Assembly: GCA_937915965.1 (NCBI GenBank)
Contig: CALGHC010000779.1
Span: 1-5,375, forward strand
From: an uncultured Myxococcales bacterium
GTDB lineage: Bacteria; Myxococcota_A; UBA9042
Direction: 5' to 3'
DNA length: 5,375 nucleotides
Made by a program: the position numbers and the translations under genes. Positions 1 through 5,375 of this stretch are shown in pieces. How positions within the stretch are numbered: the stretch's first letter is position 1; every line of letters starts with the position of its first letter. Under the pieces are notes generated by a model. That model did not search any database and had not been told where the DNA came from. It was given only the letters and a program-made list of their open reading frames with translations.

Positions 1-1
1 T

Positions 2-3000
2 GGCGACTCCGGCGCGCCGCCGTCGGCTGCCGACCTGGAGGTGTTGTTGCCCAAGGCCGGTGTGCCCCTTGGCGGCACATCCTTGTCGATTCGCGGCCGC
101 ACGCGCCCGACCAACCAGATCGAGATCAACGGCCGCGAGGTCGCGGTCGACCGCGACGGCCGCTTCTTCACCGTCGTCGAGCTGCAGCCAGGCAAGGGTC
201 GAGTCACCGTCAAGAGCACCGACCCCCGCGGCAACCAGGCCTGGCTTGAGCGCGACGTCGAGGTCGCGCAGTCCGCGTTCTTCCTGTTGGCGATCGCCGA
301 TACCGCTCTTGCTCAGGTCGGCGGTCGCCTCGACGGCATGACCGATCAGACGACCGTCGCGGCTGGCAGCCTCTTGCTGCACGGCCGCGCGGCGGTCTAC
401 CTCAAGGGGCGCATTCAGGGGAGCTACCTCGGTTTCGACAAGCTGCGCTTTACCGCCCACCTCGACACCAGCAAGGAAGCTGAACTGGAGACCTGGGCAA
501 CGAACCTCTTCGACCCACAGCAGTACTACCCGATCTACGGCGACGCCTCTGCGCCGGTTCAGGACGCCCGCAGCCGCGGCAAACTCTATGTCTTGATCGA
601 GGCCGATCAGGGCCACCTGCTCTTCGGCAGCTTGCGCGCGGGCATCGAGGGCATCGACCTGGTGCGCTACTACCGCACCCTGCAGGGCGGCGAGCTGGCC
701 TTGAGCCACAAGTCCGGCAGCTTCGAGACACGTGGCAAGGTCTTCGTCGCCAGCGAAGATCGCGAATTGTTGCGCAGAACTGACCTGATGCGCGGAACCG
801 GCGGTTCGCTCTTCTACCTCTCGGGTCGCGACGTGCTGGAGGGAACGGAGCAGGTCTGGATGGTGATCCGCGATCGGGACTCCAACATGGAGGTTGGCCG
901 CATCCCGCAACAGCGCAACGTCGACTACACCGTCGACTACCGCGAGGGTCGCCTGCTCTTCAAGAGCCCGGTCTCGAGCGCCGTCGACAGCTTCTTCACG
1001 ATCGGCAACGGCGGCCTGCCCGGCCAGCACCTCACCTGGAACGGGCACGCTGTCTACGTGCAGGCGGTCTACGAAGCGCGCGGCCAGTCCACCGCTGGCG
1101 GTGTCGCCTTCGGCGGTCAGGTCTCCGAGTCGATGCTCGACGGCCGCCTCGAGCTCGGCAGCAGCTACGTCCAGGAGGGTCGCAGCGGCTCGGACCAGGC
1201 GACCTACCGTCTCACCGGCGCCTGGGCCCGGCTGAAGCTCGGTGCGGCCAGCCGAGTCGAGGCCGAGTACGGCTACAGCCAGTCTCGTGACAGCCACGTA
1301 TCGATCTCCGAGGACGGCGGCTTGACCTTTGGCGCGATGGGCCCCGTCGGCGGCTACCTCGACGACGCCATCGCTGGCCACGCCCTCTCCGTGAAGCTCG
1401 ATGCCGATCTGGGCGACGTCGGTGGCTGGCTCGGTCTGACCCTCGCCAAGCCAGGCGAGAAGAACACCGCTCGCACCAACGGTCACCTGCGCGCCTGGTA
1501 CCAGTGGGTGCAGCAGGGCTTCCATTCCAACGGCGTGCTCACCGAGCAGGGCCAGCAGAAGGTCGGCGCCGACACGCGTTTCGCGCTCACCGAGCACAAC
1601 AGCCTGGCGCTGCGCTACGACGGCCTGATCACGTCGAGCCGCCTTGATCCCTACGCCGGGCCCGGCCTCGACGGCATCTGGGGCGGAGGGGCGCTGGGCA
1701 CAGGGGCGACCTCCGGCTCGTTCGCGCCCTATGCGCGTCACACGATCAGCGTCCAAGACCAACACCGCATCGGTCGCTTCACGATTCTGGGCGCGGCTAC
1801 CTATGGCTACGGCGTCGACAGCCAAGGCAAGGCCCTGCACAGCGAGACGGTCGCCGGTGGCACAGAGTACCGCCTCGACGATCGCTGGATCGTGCGCGCC
1901 GAACAGCAGCTCATCCTTGGTGGCGACGCGACCCAGTACCGTGACCGCTATCTCGATCATTTCACGACCGTGCTGGGCGCCGAGTACAAGGTCGCCAAGG
2001 ACCTGTCGGTCACCGTCGCCGAGCGCCTCGGCTGGGGGGGGCAGAACGCCACCATGGCCGGGTTGCGCACCGCCCTCGACGCCAATAGCAGCCTCTACGT
2101 CGAGCAGCGCCTTGAGGACAGTTACGATCGCGGTCGCATGGTCGGCGCGACGGTCATCGGCGCAGAGAGTCGCTACGGGGACGACGGCAGCAGCCGCGCT
2201 TGGGGCGAGTACCAGGTCGATGCCCTCAACGCCGGTCGCCTCAACCGCGCGGTGCTTGGCGTCGGAAAGCGCTTCCAGGTCGCCCGCGGTCTCACCTTGG
2301 ATGCGACGTACGAGAGATCGCAGACGTTTGGCGGTCCGATCGGCGAGGTCGGTCGCGACGCCCTCTCGCTGGGGGCTGAGTGGCTGCGCACCGACACATT
2401 CAAGTTCACGACCCGCCAAGAGCTGCGCCTTGACGAGGGTGACTCTGCCTACGGGGGCACGCGCAAGCTCCAGCTGCTGACCCTCAACAACATGTCGGCG
2501 TCGATCACCCCTGAGATCGGCCTCTTTGGTCGCGCCAACTACATGCGCACCCAGAACCAGACACTCGACGTCGCCGAGGCGGAACAGCTCGAGACCACTC
2601 TGGCCGCAGCCTACCGGCCGATCCGGGCCAACTGGCTCAATGTCATCGGCCGATACACGTGGCTGGTCGAGATGCGGCCCCAGAATGCCAACGTCGGCGT
2701 CAGTCAGCGTGGCCTGAAGCACATCTTCGCCCTGGAGCCAATCGTCGAGCTGCCGTGGCGGGTCCAGGTGAGCCAGAAGCTGGTCTGGCGCTGGGCGCGC
2801 GAGTCCTTGGGCGATGGTCCGGCGGCGCGGTCGCAGACGTGGATGACGGTCACACGTCTGGGCTACCACCTCACCGACCTCATTGACGTCGCCGGCGAGT
2901 ACCGCTTCCTGGGCACCTCGGTGACCGACGATTTCGCCCACGGCGCGCTGATCGAAGCGGCCTGGCTGCTGCGAGACCTGATGCGTATCGGCGTCGGCTA

Positions 3001-3088
3001 CAACTTCACGGCGTTCTCATTGAACGCCCAAGGCGACATCGAACAGAGCGATGGCGGCTTCTTCCTGCGCGCGACCGGAACCTGGTAG
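2..3088 (+). CDS. Large outer-membrane beta-barrel protein with Ig-like domain, C-terminal part (5' truncated by window)
   Basis: The frame is open from the left edge, so the true start is upstream; the GTG at 41 is only the first possible start inside the window and falls within a domain. Numbering from that GTG, residues about 3-75 look like a bacterial Ig-like (glucodextranase-B type) domain, with the pattern IRGRT...IEINGREVAVDRDGRF...VTVKSTDPRGN. Residues about 160-310 carry motifs I associate with large proteobacterial surface proteins of unknown function: YYPIYGDAS (162-170), RGTGGSLFYLSGRDVLEGTE (251-270), and VDYTVDYREGRLLFKSPVSS (294-313). The rest, to residue 1015, alternates polar and aromatic residues in short strands with Gly/Asp/Asn turns. 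It ends GGFFLRATGTW, and the terminal Trp fits the aromatic C-terminal signal of BAM-inserted barrels. There are no membrane helices. Likely outer membrane; substrate and role unknown. A gap of 134 nt separates it from the lipoprotein gene. The coding and envelope assignment is secure, the family name is not. Confidence 0.85.
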   Translation, partial: GDSGAPPSAADLEVLLPKAGVPLGGTSLSIRGRTRPTNQIEINGREVAVDRDGRFFTVVELQPGKGRVTVKSTDPRGNQAWLERDVEVAQSAFFLLAIADTALAQVGGRLDGMTDQTTVAAGSLLLHGRAAVYLKGRIQGSYLGFDKLRFTAHLDTSKEAELETWATNLFDPQQYYPIYGDASAPVQDARSRGKLYVLIEADQGHLLFGSLRAGIEGIDLVRYYRTLQGGELALSHKSGSFETRGKVFVASEDRELLRRTDLMRGTGGSLFYLSGRDVLEGTEQVWMVIRDRDSNMEVGRIPQQRNVDYTVDYREGRLLFKSPVSSAVDSFFTIGNGGLPGQHLTWNGHAVYVQAVYEARGQSTAGGVAFGGQVSESMLDGRLELGSSYVQEGRSGSDQATYRLTGAWARLKLGAASRVEAEYGYSQSRDSHVSISEDGGLTFGAMGPVGGYLDDAIAGHALSVKLDADLGDVGGWLGLTLAKPGEKNTARTNGHLRAWYQWVQQGFHSNGVLTEQGQQKVGADTRFALTEHNSLALRYDGLITSSRLDPYAGPGLDGIWGGGALGTGATSGSFAPYARHTISVQDQHRIGRFTILGAATYGYGVDSQGKALHSETVAGGTEYRLDDRWIVRAEQQLILGGDATQYRDRYLDHFTTVLGAEYKVAKDLSVTVAERLGWGGQNATMAGLRTALDANSSLYVEQRLEDSYDRGRMVGATVIGAESRYGDDGSSRAWGEYQVDALNAGRLNRAVLGVGKRFQVARGLTLDATYERSQTFGGPIGEVGRDALSLGAEWLRTDTFKFTTRQELRLDEGDSAYGGTRKLQLLTLNNMSASITPEIGLFGRANYMRTQNQTLDVAEAEQLETTLAAAYRPIRANWLNVIGRYTWLVEMRPQNANVGVSQRGLKHIFALEPIVELPWRVQVSQKLVWRWARESLGDGPAARSQTWMTVTRLGYHLTDLIDVAGEYRFLGTSVTDDFAHGALIEAAWLLRDLMRIGVGYNFTAFSLNAQGDIEQSDGGFFLRATGTW

Positions 3089-3099
3089 CGCGCTCGCTC

Positions 3100-3122
3100 G
3101 GGCGCGCCGACCGACCGCGCCC
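3100..3122 (+). terminator. GC-rich hairpin after the barrel gene, possible terminator
   Basis: GGGCGCG (3100-3106) and CGCGCCC (3116-3122) form a perfect 7-bp all-GC stem with a 9-nt loop, beginning 12 nt after the TAG stop of the barrel gene. No T-run follows, so it is not a canonical intrinsic terminator. It could pause polymerase, protect the mRNA 3' end, or be chance in such GC-rich DNA. Confidence 0.3.
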
Positions 3123-3135
3123 CGCGCCCCGCCGA

Positions 3136-3166
3136 TTGACACCCGGGGGGGTTCGGTGGCTTGATT
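3136..3166 (+). promoter_or_regulatory. Candidate sigma70-type promoter for the lipoprotein gene
   Basis: A perfect TTGACA at 3136-3141 stands out in this GC-rich gap, 81 nt before the lipoprotein ATG. The best -10 matches are poor: CTTGAT (3160-3165, 18-nt spacer) or TTGATT (3161-3166, 19-nt spacer), each matching 3 of 6 consensus bases. A weak hairpin, GGTGGC (3155-3160) with GCCGCC (3171-3176), overlaps the -10 area. It supports separate transcription of the lipoprotein gene but is only a candidate. Confidence 0.3.
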
Positions 3167-3212
3167 GTTGGCCGCCTTGGTGACCACCGCGCGCCGGCAC
3201 AGTGATTGTGAC

Positions 3213-3218
3213 GAGGAG
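3213..3218 (+). promoter_or_regulatory. Shine-Dalgarno that decides the lipoprotein start
   Basis: GAGGAG lies 4 nt upstream of the ATG at 3223. It favours this ATG over the in-frame GTG at 3202, which has no purine-rich site before it and would add seven residues ahead of the signal peptide. Confidence 0.7.
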
Positions 3219-3222
3219 CAGC

Positions 3223-3579
3223 ATGAGACGCGCCCCGACCCTGCTGATGATCCTGTCGAGCCTCGCTGTCGCGTTGTGTCTGTTCGCCTGCGAGAGCCAG
3301 CCCGACTACGCAACTTGCGAGCTGGACGAAGAGGTCACCAACCAGGGCATCTGCGCCGGCAAAGGCACCGGGGCGGAGAGTTGCGTTGTCGAGCAGCACC
3401 CGCACTGTCCGGAAATATCTGGAAAAAGCGCTTGTCTGAGCTACTTCGACAGCCCCGCCTTCTGTTCGCGGGGATGCCAGGTCGACAGCGACTGTCCCGG
3501 CCAGGACGCGTGCTGCTGGGAGTTCTCCGATACCGCGAAGTACTGCGTGCCCGCGCCGCTCGCGGTCTGCGCTCACTGA
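3223..3579 (+). CDS. Small cysteine-rich lipoprotein, WAP-like cysteine pattern, function unknown
   Basis: This is a 118-residue protein. The N-terminus MRRAPTLLMILSSLAVALCL is a typical signal: two Arg, then a hydrophobic stretch. It leads into the lipobox L20-F-A-C23, so signal peptidase II should cleave before Cys23 and the mature protein be lipid-anchored. Phe at -2 is unusual but tolerated. Residue +2 is Glu, not Asp, so by the enterobacterial rule it would go to the outer membrane; whether that rule holds here is unknown. The mature part has 12 further cysteines (32, 44, 54, 62, 71, 81, 85, 91, 97, 98, 108, 116), an even number that fits six disulfides in an oxidising compartment. The segment 85-98 (CQVDSDCPGQDACC) has the C-x5-C-x5-CC spacing of WAP domains, but the spacings on both sides differ from the family. 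No enzymatic motif is visible. The start is fixed by GAGGAG and the signal peptide. It sits between an outer-membrane protein gene and htrA on the same strand. Confidence 0.82.
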   Translation: MRRAPTLLMILSSLAVALCLFACESQPDYATCELDEEVTNQGICAGKGTGAESCVVEQHPHCPEISGKSACLSYFDSPAFCSRGCQVDSDCPGQDACCWEFSDTAKYCVPAPLAVCAH

Positions 3580-3594
3580 AGCCCCCTTGGTGGC

Positions 3595-3660
3595 CGCGCA
3601 ATGACCGTCGCGCAGTGACCGCCGCGCGATGACCGCCGCGCGATGACCGCCGCGGAATAG
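3595..3660 (+). repeat. 14-bp tandem direct repeat, four copies plus a degenerate fifth
   Basis: Four consecutive copies of a 14-bp unit with consensus CGCGCGATGACCGC lie at 3595-3608, 3609-3622, 3623-3636 and 3637-3650. Copies 3 and 4 are identical. Copy 2 differs from them at two positions (CA in place of GA... read as CAGTGA versus CGATGA), and copy 1 differs at two (A for G at position 6, T for C at position 14). A degenerate partial copy, CGCGGAATAG, follows at 3651-3660 and matches 6 of 10 bases. The array starts 15 nt after the lipoprotein stop and ends 94 nt before the htrA start. The period is not a multiple of three, so it is not a coding repeat of a long protein. The array may be regulatory, a slippage product, or both. 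Confidence 0.85.
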
Positions 3661-3697
3661 TCCCCGTACCCGGCGCGTTTCTGTTGCTGTCCGGGGC

Positions 3698-3725
3698 TAG
3701 ACGCACCGTCCGCACCTCCCGTCTA
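3698..3725 (+). promoter_or_regulatory. Inverted repeat upstream of htrA, possible operator or leader hairpin
   Basis: TAGACG (3698-3703) and CGTCTA (3720-3725) are perfect inverted repeats separated by 16 nt. Their centres are 22 bp apart, about two helical turns, which would suit a dimeric DNA-binding regulator. It could equally be a weak RNA stem in the htrA leader. No known operator consensus is recognised, and a 6-bp dyad can arise by chance. Confidence 0.25.
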
Positions 3726-3742
3726 CCCCCGAATCTGCACGC

Positions 3743-3748
3743 GGAGGA
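3743..3748 (+). promoter_or_regulatory. Strong Shine-Dalgarno of htrA
   Basis: GGAGGA with a 6-nt spacer precedes the ATG at 3755. It fixes the start of the protease, which opens directly into a signal peptide. Confidence 0.8.
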
Positions 3749-3754
3749 TCGTCC

Positions 3755-5200
3755 ATGCACGTCAAATCGGCCCGAGCGGCCGTTCCAGTCGCCGTCGCGC
3801 TCGCCGCGTGGGCGCTCTCCGCCGCCGCGACTGCCGCCCAACCCCCCGCACAGCTGTGGACCGAACGGCAGCCACAAGAGACGGGGCTGGACCGCGATTC
3901 GCCGGTGACGATGTCGGCCTTCGCGCGGTTGGCGAAGCTGATCTCGCCGACGGTGATCAACATCAGCACCTCAAGCATCCAGCGGGGCTACGTGCGCAAC
4001 GAGGGCAGCATCCACCCCTACGAGCGCCTGGTGCCGCGCGGTCAGGGCACCGGATTCTTCATCCATGAGGACGGCTTTGCGCTGACCAACAACCACGTCA
4101 TCGAGTCCGCCGACAAGATCACGGTACGCACGGCGGACGATCGGACCTTCGAGGCGCGCGTGATTGGTAGCGATCCACGCACCGATCTCGCGCTGATCAA
4201 GATCGACGCCGCGGAGAAGTTCGCGGTCGCGCCGCTGGGCGACTCCGACGCGCTCGAGATCGGCGAGTGGGTCGTCGCTGTCGGCAACCCATTTGGTCTC
4301 AGCCACACCGTCACCGCCGGCATCGTCAGCGCCAAGGAACGCAGCGAGGTGCGGCCGGGTGGTCGCGAGATCTATGCCAGCTACATCCAGACCGACGCCA
4401 GCATCAACCCGGGCAACTCCGGTGGCCCATTGGTCAACATCCGCGGCGAGGTGGTCGGCATCAACACCGCGGTCAACGCGGCGGGTCAGGGCATTGGCTT
4501 CGCGATCCCCGCGAACATGGCCAAGAAGCTGCTGCCTCAGCTTGGTCGTGGTCGCATCGTGCGTTCCTGGTTGGGTGTGTCGGTTCGGGAGCTGGACGCC
4601 GACGACGCCCGCACCCTTGGTTTGGAGCGAATGACCGGTGCCTTGATCGAGGCCGTCGTCCCTGACAGCCCTGCGGAAGAAGGCGGGATCCGTCCTGGCG
4701 ACGTGATCCTGCGCTTCGACGATCACGAGGTGCGTCACGCCACCGACCTGCCATGGCTGGCGGCGTCCGGCGGGATCGGCGAGGTCGCCGCGGTCGACCT
4801 GGTGCGCGCAGGCAAGCCGCTGTCCTTGAAGGTCAAACTCGCTTCCCTCCCGCGGCGCTTTGGCGGCCGCGCAGCCGAGGCGCCCCCGCCAACCTCAACT
4901 GGGCCGACAGCAATACCAGGACTAGGCGTCGCCGCCGTGACCCTCACCGGCGCGTTGCAGCGCAGGTTCCGCCTCGCCGTCGCGCAAGGGGCGCTCGTCG
5001 TTCAGGTCGACCGAGGCGGACCTGCGGACCTCGCCGGTATCCGCGTGGGCGACGTCGTCGTTCAAAGTGGCGCCGAGGCGATCCGCGGCGCCGACGATCT
5101 GGCCCGCGTCGGCGCCTCGTACCAGCGCCGCGAGGTGGTGCCACTGCGGATTCAGCGGGGCCGGCAGATGATCTACATCGCGCCGCGCAAGGGCCGCTGA
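3755..5200 (+). CDS. Periplasmic HtrA/Do-family serine endoprotease with two PDZ domains
   Basis: This is a 481-residue protein, close to the length of E. coli DegP/DegQ precursors. Residues 1 to about 28 are a Sec signal peptide: Lys4 and Arg7, an Ala/Val-rich core, and an ATAA-type signal peptidase I site before QPPAQ. The trypsin-like domain spans about 54-262 with the full triad: His114 in LTNNHVI, Asp144 in DPRTDLALIKI, and Ser222 in NPGNSGGPL. The oxyanion glycines and the substrate-pocket stretch GQGIGFAIPANMAKKLL are also present. Loop LA (about 73-98, containing HPYERLVPRGQGTGF) is short, as in DegQ and unlike the long Cys-bearing loop of DegP. PDZ1 is about 266-364 (SWLGVSV; DSPAEEGGIRPGDVIL). 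A Pro/Ala-rich linker (about 370-388) leads to a more diverged PDZ2 at about 389-478 (GGPADLAGIRVGDVVV). The family degrades or holds misfolded envelope proteins as oligomeric cages, with PDZ domains reading substrate C-termini. Family, two-PDZ layout and activity are secure; DegP versus DegQ equivalence is not, so no symbol is given. Confidence 0.95.
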   Translation: MHVKSARAAVPVAVALAAWALSAAATAAQPPAQLWTERQPQETGLDRDSPVTMSAFARLAKLISPTVINISTSSIQRGYVRNEGSIHPYERLVPRGQGTGFFIHEDGFALTNNHVIESADKITVRTADDRTFEARVIGSDPRTDLALIKIDAAEKFAVAPLGDSDALEIGEWVVAVGNPFGLSHTVTAGIVSAKERSEVRPGGREIYASYIQTDASINPGNSGGPLVNIRGEVVGINTAVNAAGQGIGFAIPANMAKKLLPQLGRGRIVRSWLGVSVRELDADDARTLGLERMTGALIEAVVPDSPAEEGGIRPGDVILRFDDHEVRHATDLPWLAASGGIGEVAAVDLVRAGKPLSLKVKLASLPRRFGGRAAEAPPPTSTGPTAIPGLGVAAVTLTGALQRRFRLAVAQGALVVQVDRGGPADLAGIRVGDVVVQSGAEAIRGADDLARVGASYQRREVVPLRIQRGRQMIYIAPRKGR

Positions 5201-5236
5201 CGCTCCTGTGGAGTTGCCGCCCTCGCCATCCGTCAG
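5197..5236. terminator. Inverted repeat spanning both convergent stop codons, possible two-way terminator
   Basis: CTGACG (5197-5202) and CGTCAG (5231-5236) are perfect inverted repeats around a 28-nt loop. The left arm contains the htrA TGA and the right arm the stop of the convergent gene. A small inner hairpin, CTCC-TGT-GGAG, lies at 5203-5213. No T-run follows on either side, so intrinsic termination is doubtful. The symmetry may simply reflect both genes ending in C-TGA-CG. Confidence 0.25.
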
Positions 5237-5375
5237 GCTTCTTCGAAAAAGACGTCGAATAATGGGTGACCATCCGGGTCGCGGTCGGGCGCGGGTGCCT
5301 GCAGGGTGCCGGCGACCGCATGCAAGTCGAAGTCGTCGTCGACCCCGTCACGGGCGTCGGCGCCGCTCTGGGACG
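5233..5375 (-). CDS. C-terminus of a convergent gene, product unknown (5' end outside window)
   Basis: On the minus strand a frame runs open from the right edge to a TGA at 5235-5233, giving 46 residues that end HPLFDVFFEEA. The peptide is acidic and polar, with a run VDDDFDL and many Asp, like an exposed C-terminal tail. Of the 46 sense codons 36 end in G or C, and the composition looks like the real genes here, whereas the competing frames over the same stretch are Arg-rich, as shadow frames in GC-rich DNA usually are. It converges on htrA with 32 nt between the two stops. No family can be recognised from the tail. It is probably real, but too little is visible to be sure. Confidence 0.6.
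   Translation of the reverse strand, partial: SQSGADARDGVDDDFDLHAVAGTLQAPAPDRDPDGHPLFDVFFEEA

Noticed and set aside
3196..3209. Sigma54-like element GGCAC-N5-TTGT before the lipoprotein gene
   Set aside because: The spacing is right, but the key C of the -12 GC is replaced and transcription would begin at about 3221, leaving no room for the Shine-Dalgarno of the ATG at 3223.
2998..3576. Minus-strand frame of 192 codons opposite the lipoprotein gene and the end of the barrel gene
   Set aside because: It overlaps two better-supported genes and an intergenic gap, has an Arg/Ala-rich composition typical of shadow frames, and lacks a convincing ribosome-binding site.
3165..3632. Plus-strand frame of 155 codons overlapping the lipoprotein gene
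   Set aside because: It is Arg-rich and lacks the signal peptide and cysteine pattern seen in the overlapping frame, which also has a proper Shine-Dalgarno.
3654..3683. SigmaE-like promoter GGAATAG...TCTG before htrA, tempting because E. coli degP is sigmaE-controlled
   Set aside because: The -35 match is poor, the spacer of 19 nt is too long for sigmaE, and this regulation is not established for this kind of organism.
3669..3695. CCCGG...CCGGG stem as a terminator of the lipoprotein gene
   Set aside because: It has only 5 bp with a 17-nt loop and no T-run after it; easily chance in this base composition.
3971..4738. Long open frame of 255 codons on the minus strand opposite htrA
   Set aside because: It lies wholly antisense to a clear HtrA with intact catalytic motifs. 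Long antisense frames are expected in GC-rich coding DNA, and the translation shows no domain or signal.
5242..5259. TTCGA...TCGAA inverted repeat near the right edge
   Set aside because: It has only 5 bp, lies within the probable convergent coding tail, and is explained by the Glu/Phe/Asp codons there.
4944..5351. Minus-strand frame of 135 codons across the htrA end
   Set aside because: It is Arg/Ser/Thr-rich and overlaps the well-supported second PDZ domain of htrA; a different minus frame ending at 5233 is the better candidate for the convergent gene.
5262..5375. Plus-strand ATG frame running off the right edge
   Set aside because: The translation is strongly Arg-rich, as shadow frames here are, while the opposite strand gives a better coding tail over the same bases.

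Overview
The window is uniformly GC-rich and comes from a Gram-negative bacterium: it holds a large outer-membrane barrel protein, a type II lipoprotein and a periplasmic HtrA/Do protease. The small Cys-rich lipoprotein, together with the high GC, the G/C-ending codons and the loose gene spacing, suggests a myxobacterium-like or related deltaproteobacterial (Myxococcota) genome. That placement is an inference from style, not from a marker gene.

Layout, left to right. (1) Positions 2-3088, + strand: the C-terminal part of a very large envelope protein whose start lies upstream of the window. One Ig-like domain leads into about 900 residues of beta-rich sequence ending in Trp, like an outer-membrane barrel. 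(2) 3089-3222: intergenic, with a GC-rich hairpin just after the stop and a possible TTGACA promoter element. (3) 3223-3579, +: a 118-residue lipoprotein with 12 cysteines in the mature part beyond the lipidated one; the last eight are spaced partly like a WAP four-disulfide core. (4) 3580-3754: intergenic, with four 14-bp direct repeats that also spell a chain of overlapping 5-codon mini-ORFs, then a 6+6 bp dyad and a strong Shine-Dalgarno. (5) 3755-5200, +: a complete HtrA/Do protease with an intact His-Asp-Ser triad and two PDZ domains. (6) 5233-5375, - strand: the acidic C-terminus of a convergent gene that enters from the right edge.

The first three genes share a strand, but gaps of 134 and 175 nt suggest separate or loosely coupled transcription units. 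A functional theme is possible: HtrA/Do proteases handle misfolded outer-membrane and periplasmic proteins, and the two upstream genes encode such envelope proteins, one of them probably disulfide-rich. This link is inferred from adjacency only. No RNA genes, mobile elements, CRISPR arrays or attachment sites were seen. The least ordinary piece is the 14-bp repeat and mini-ORF array between the lipoprotein gene and htrA.
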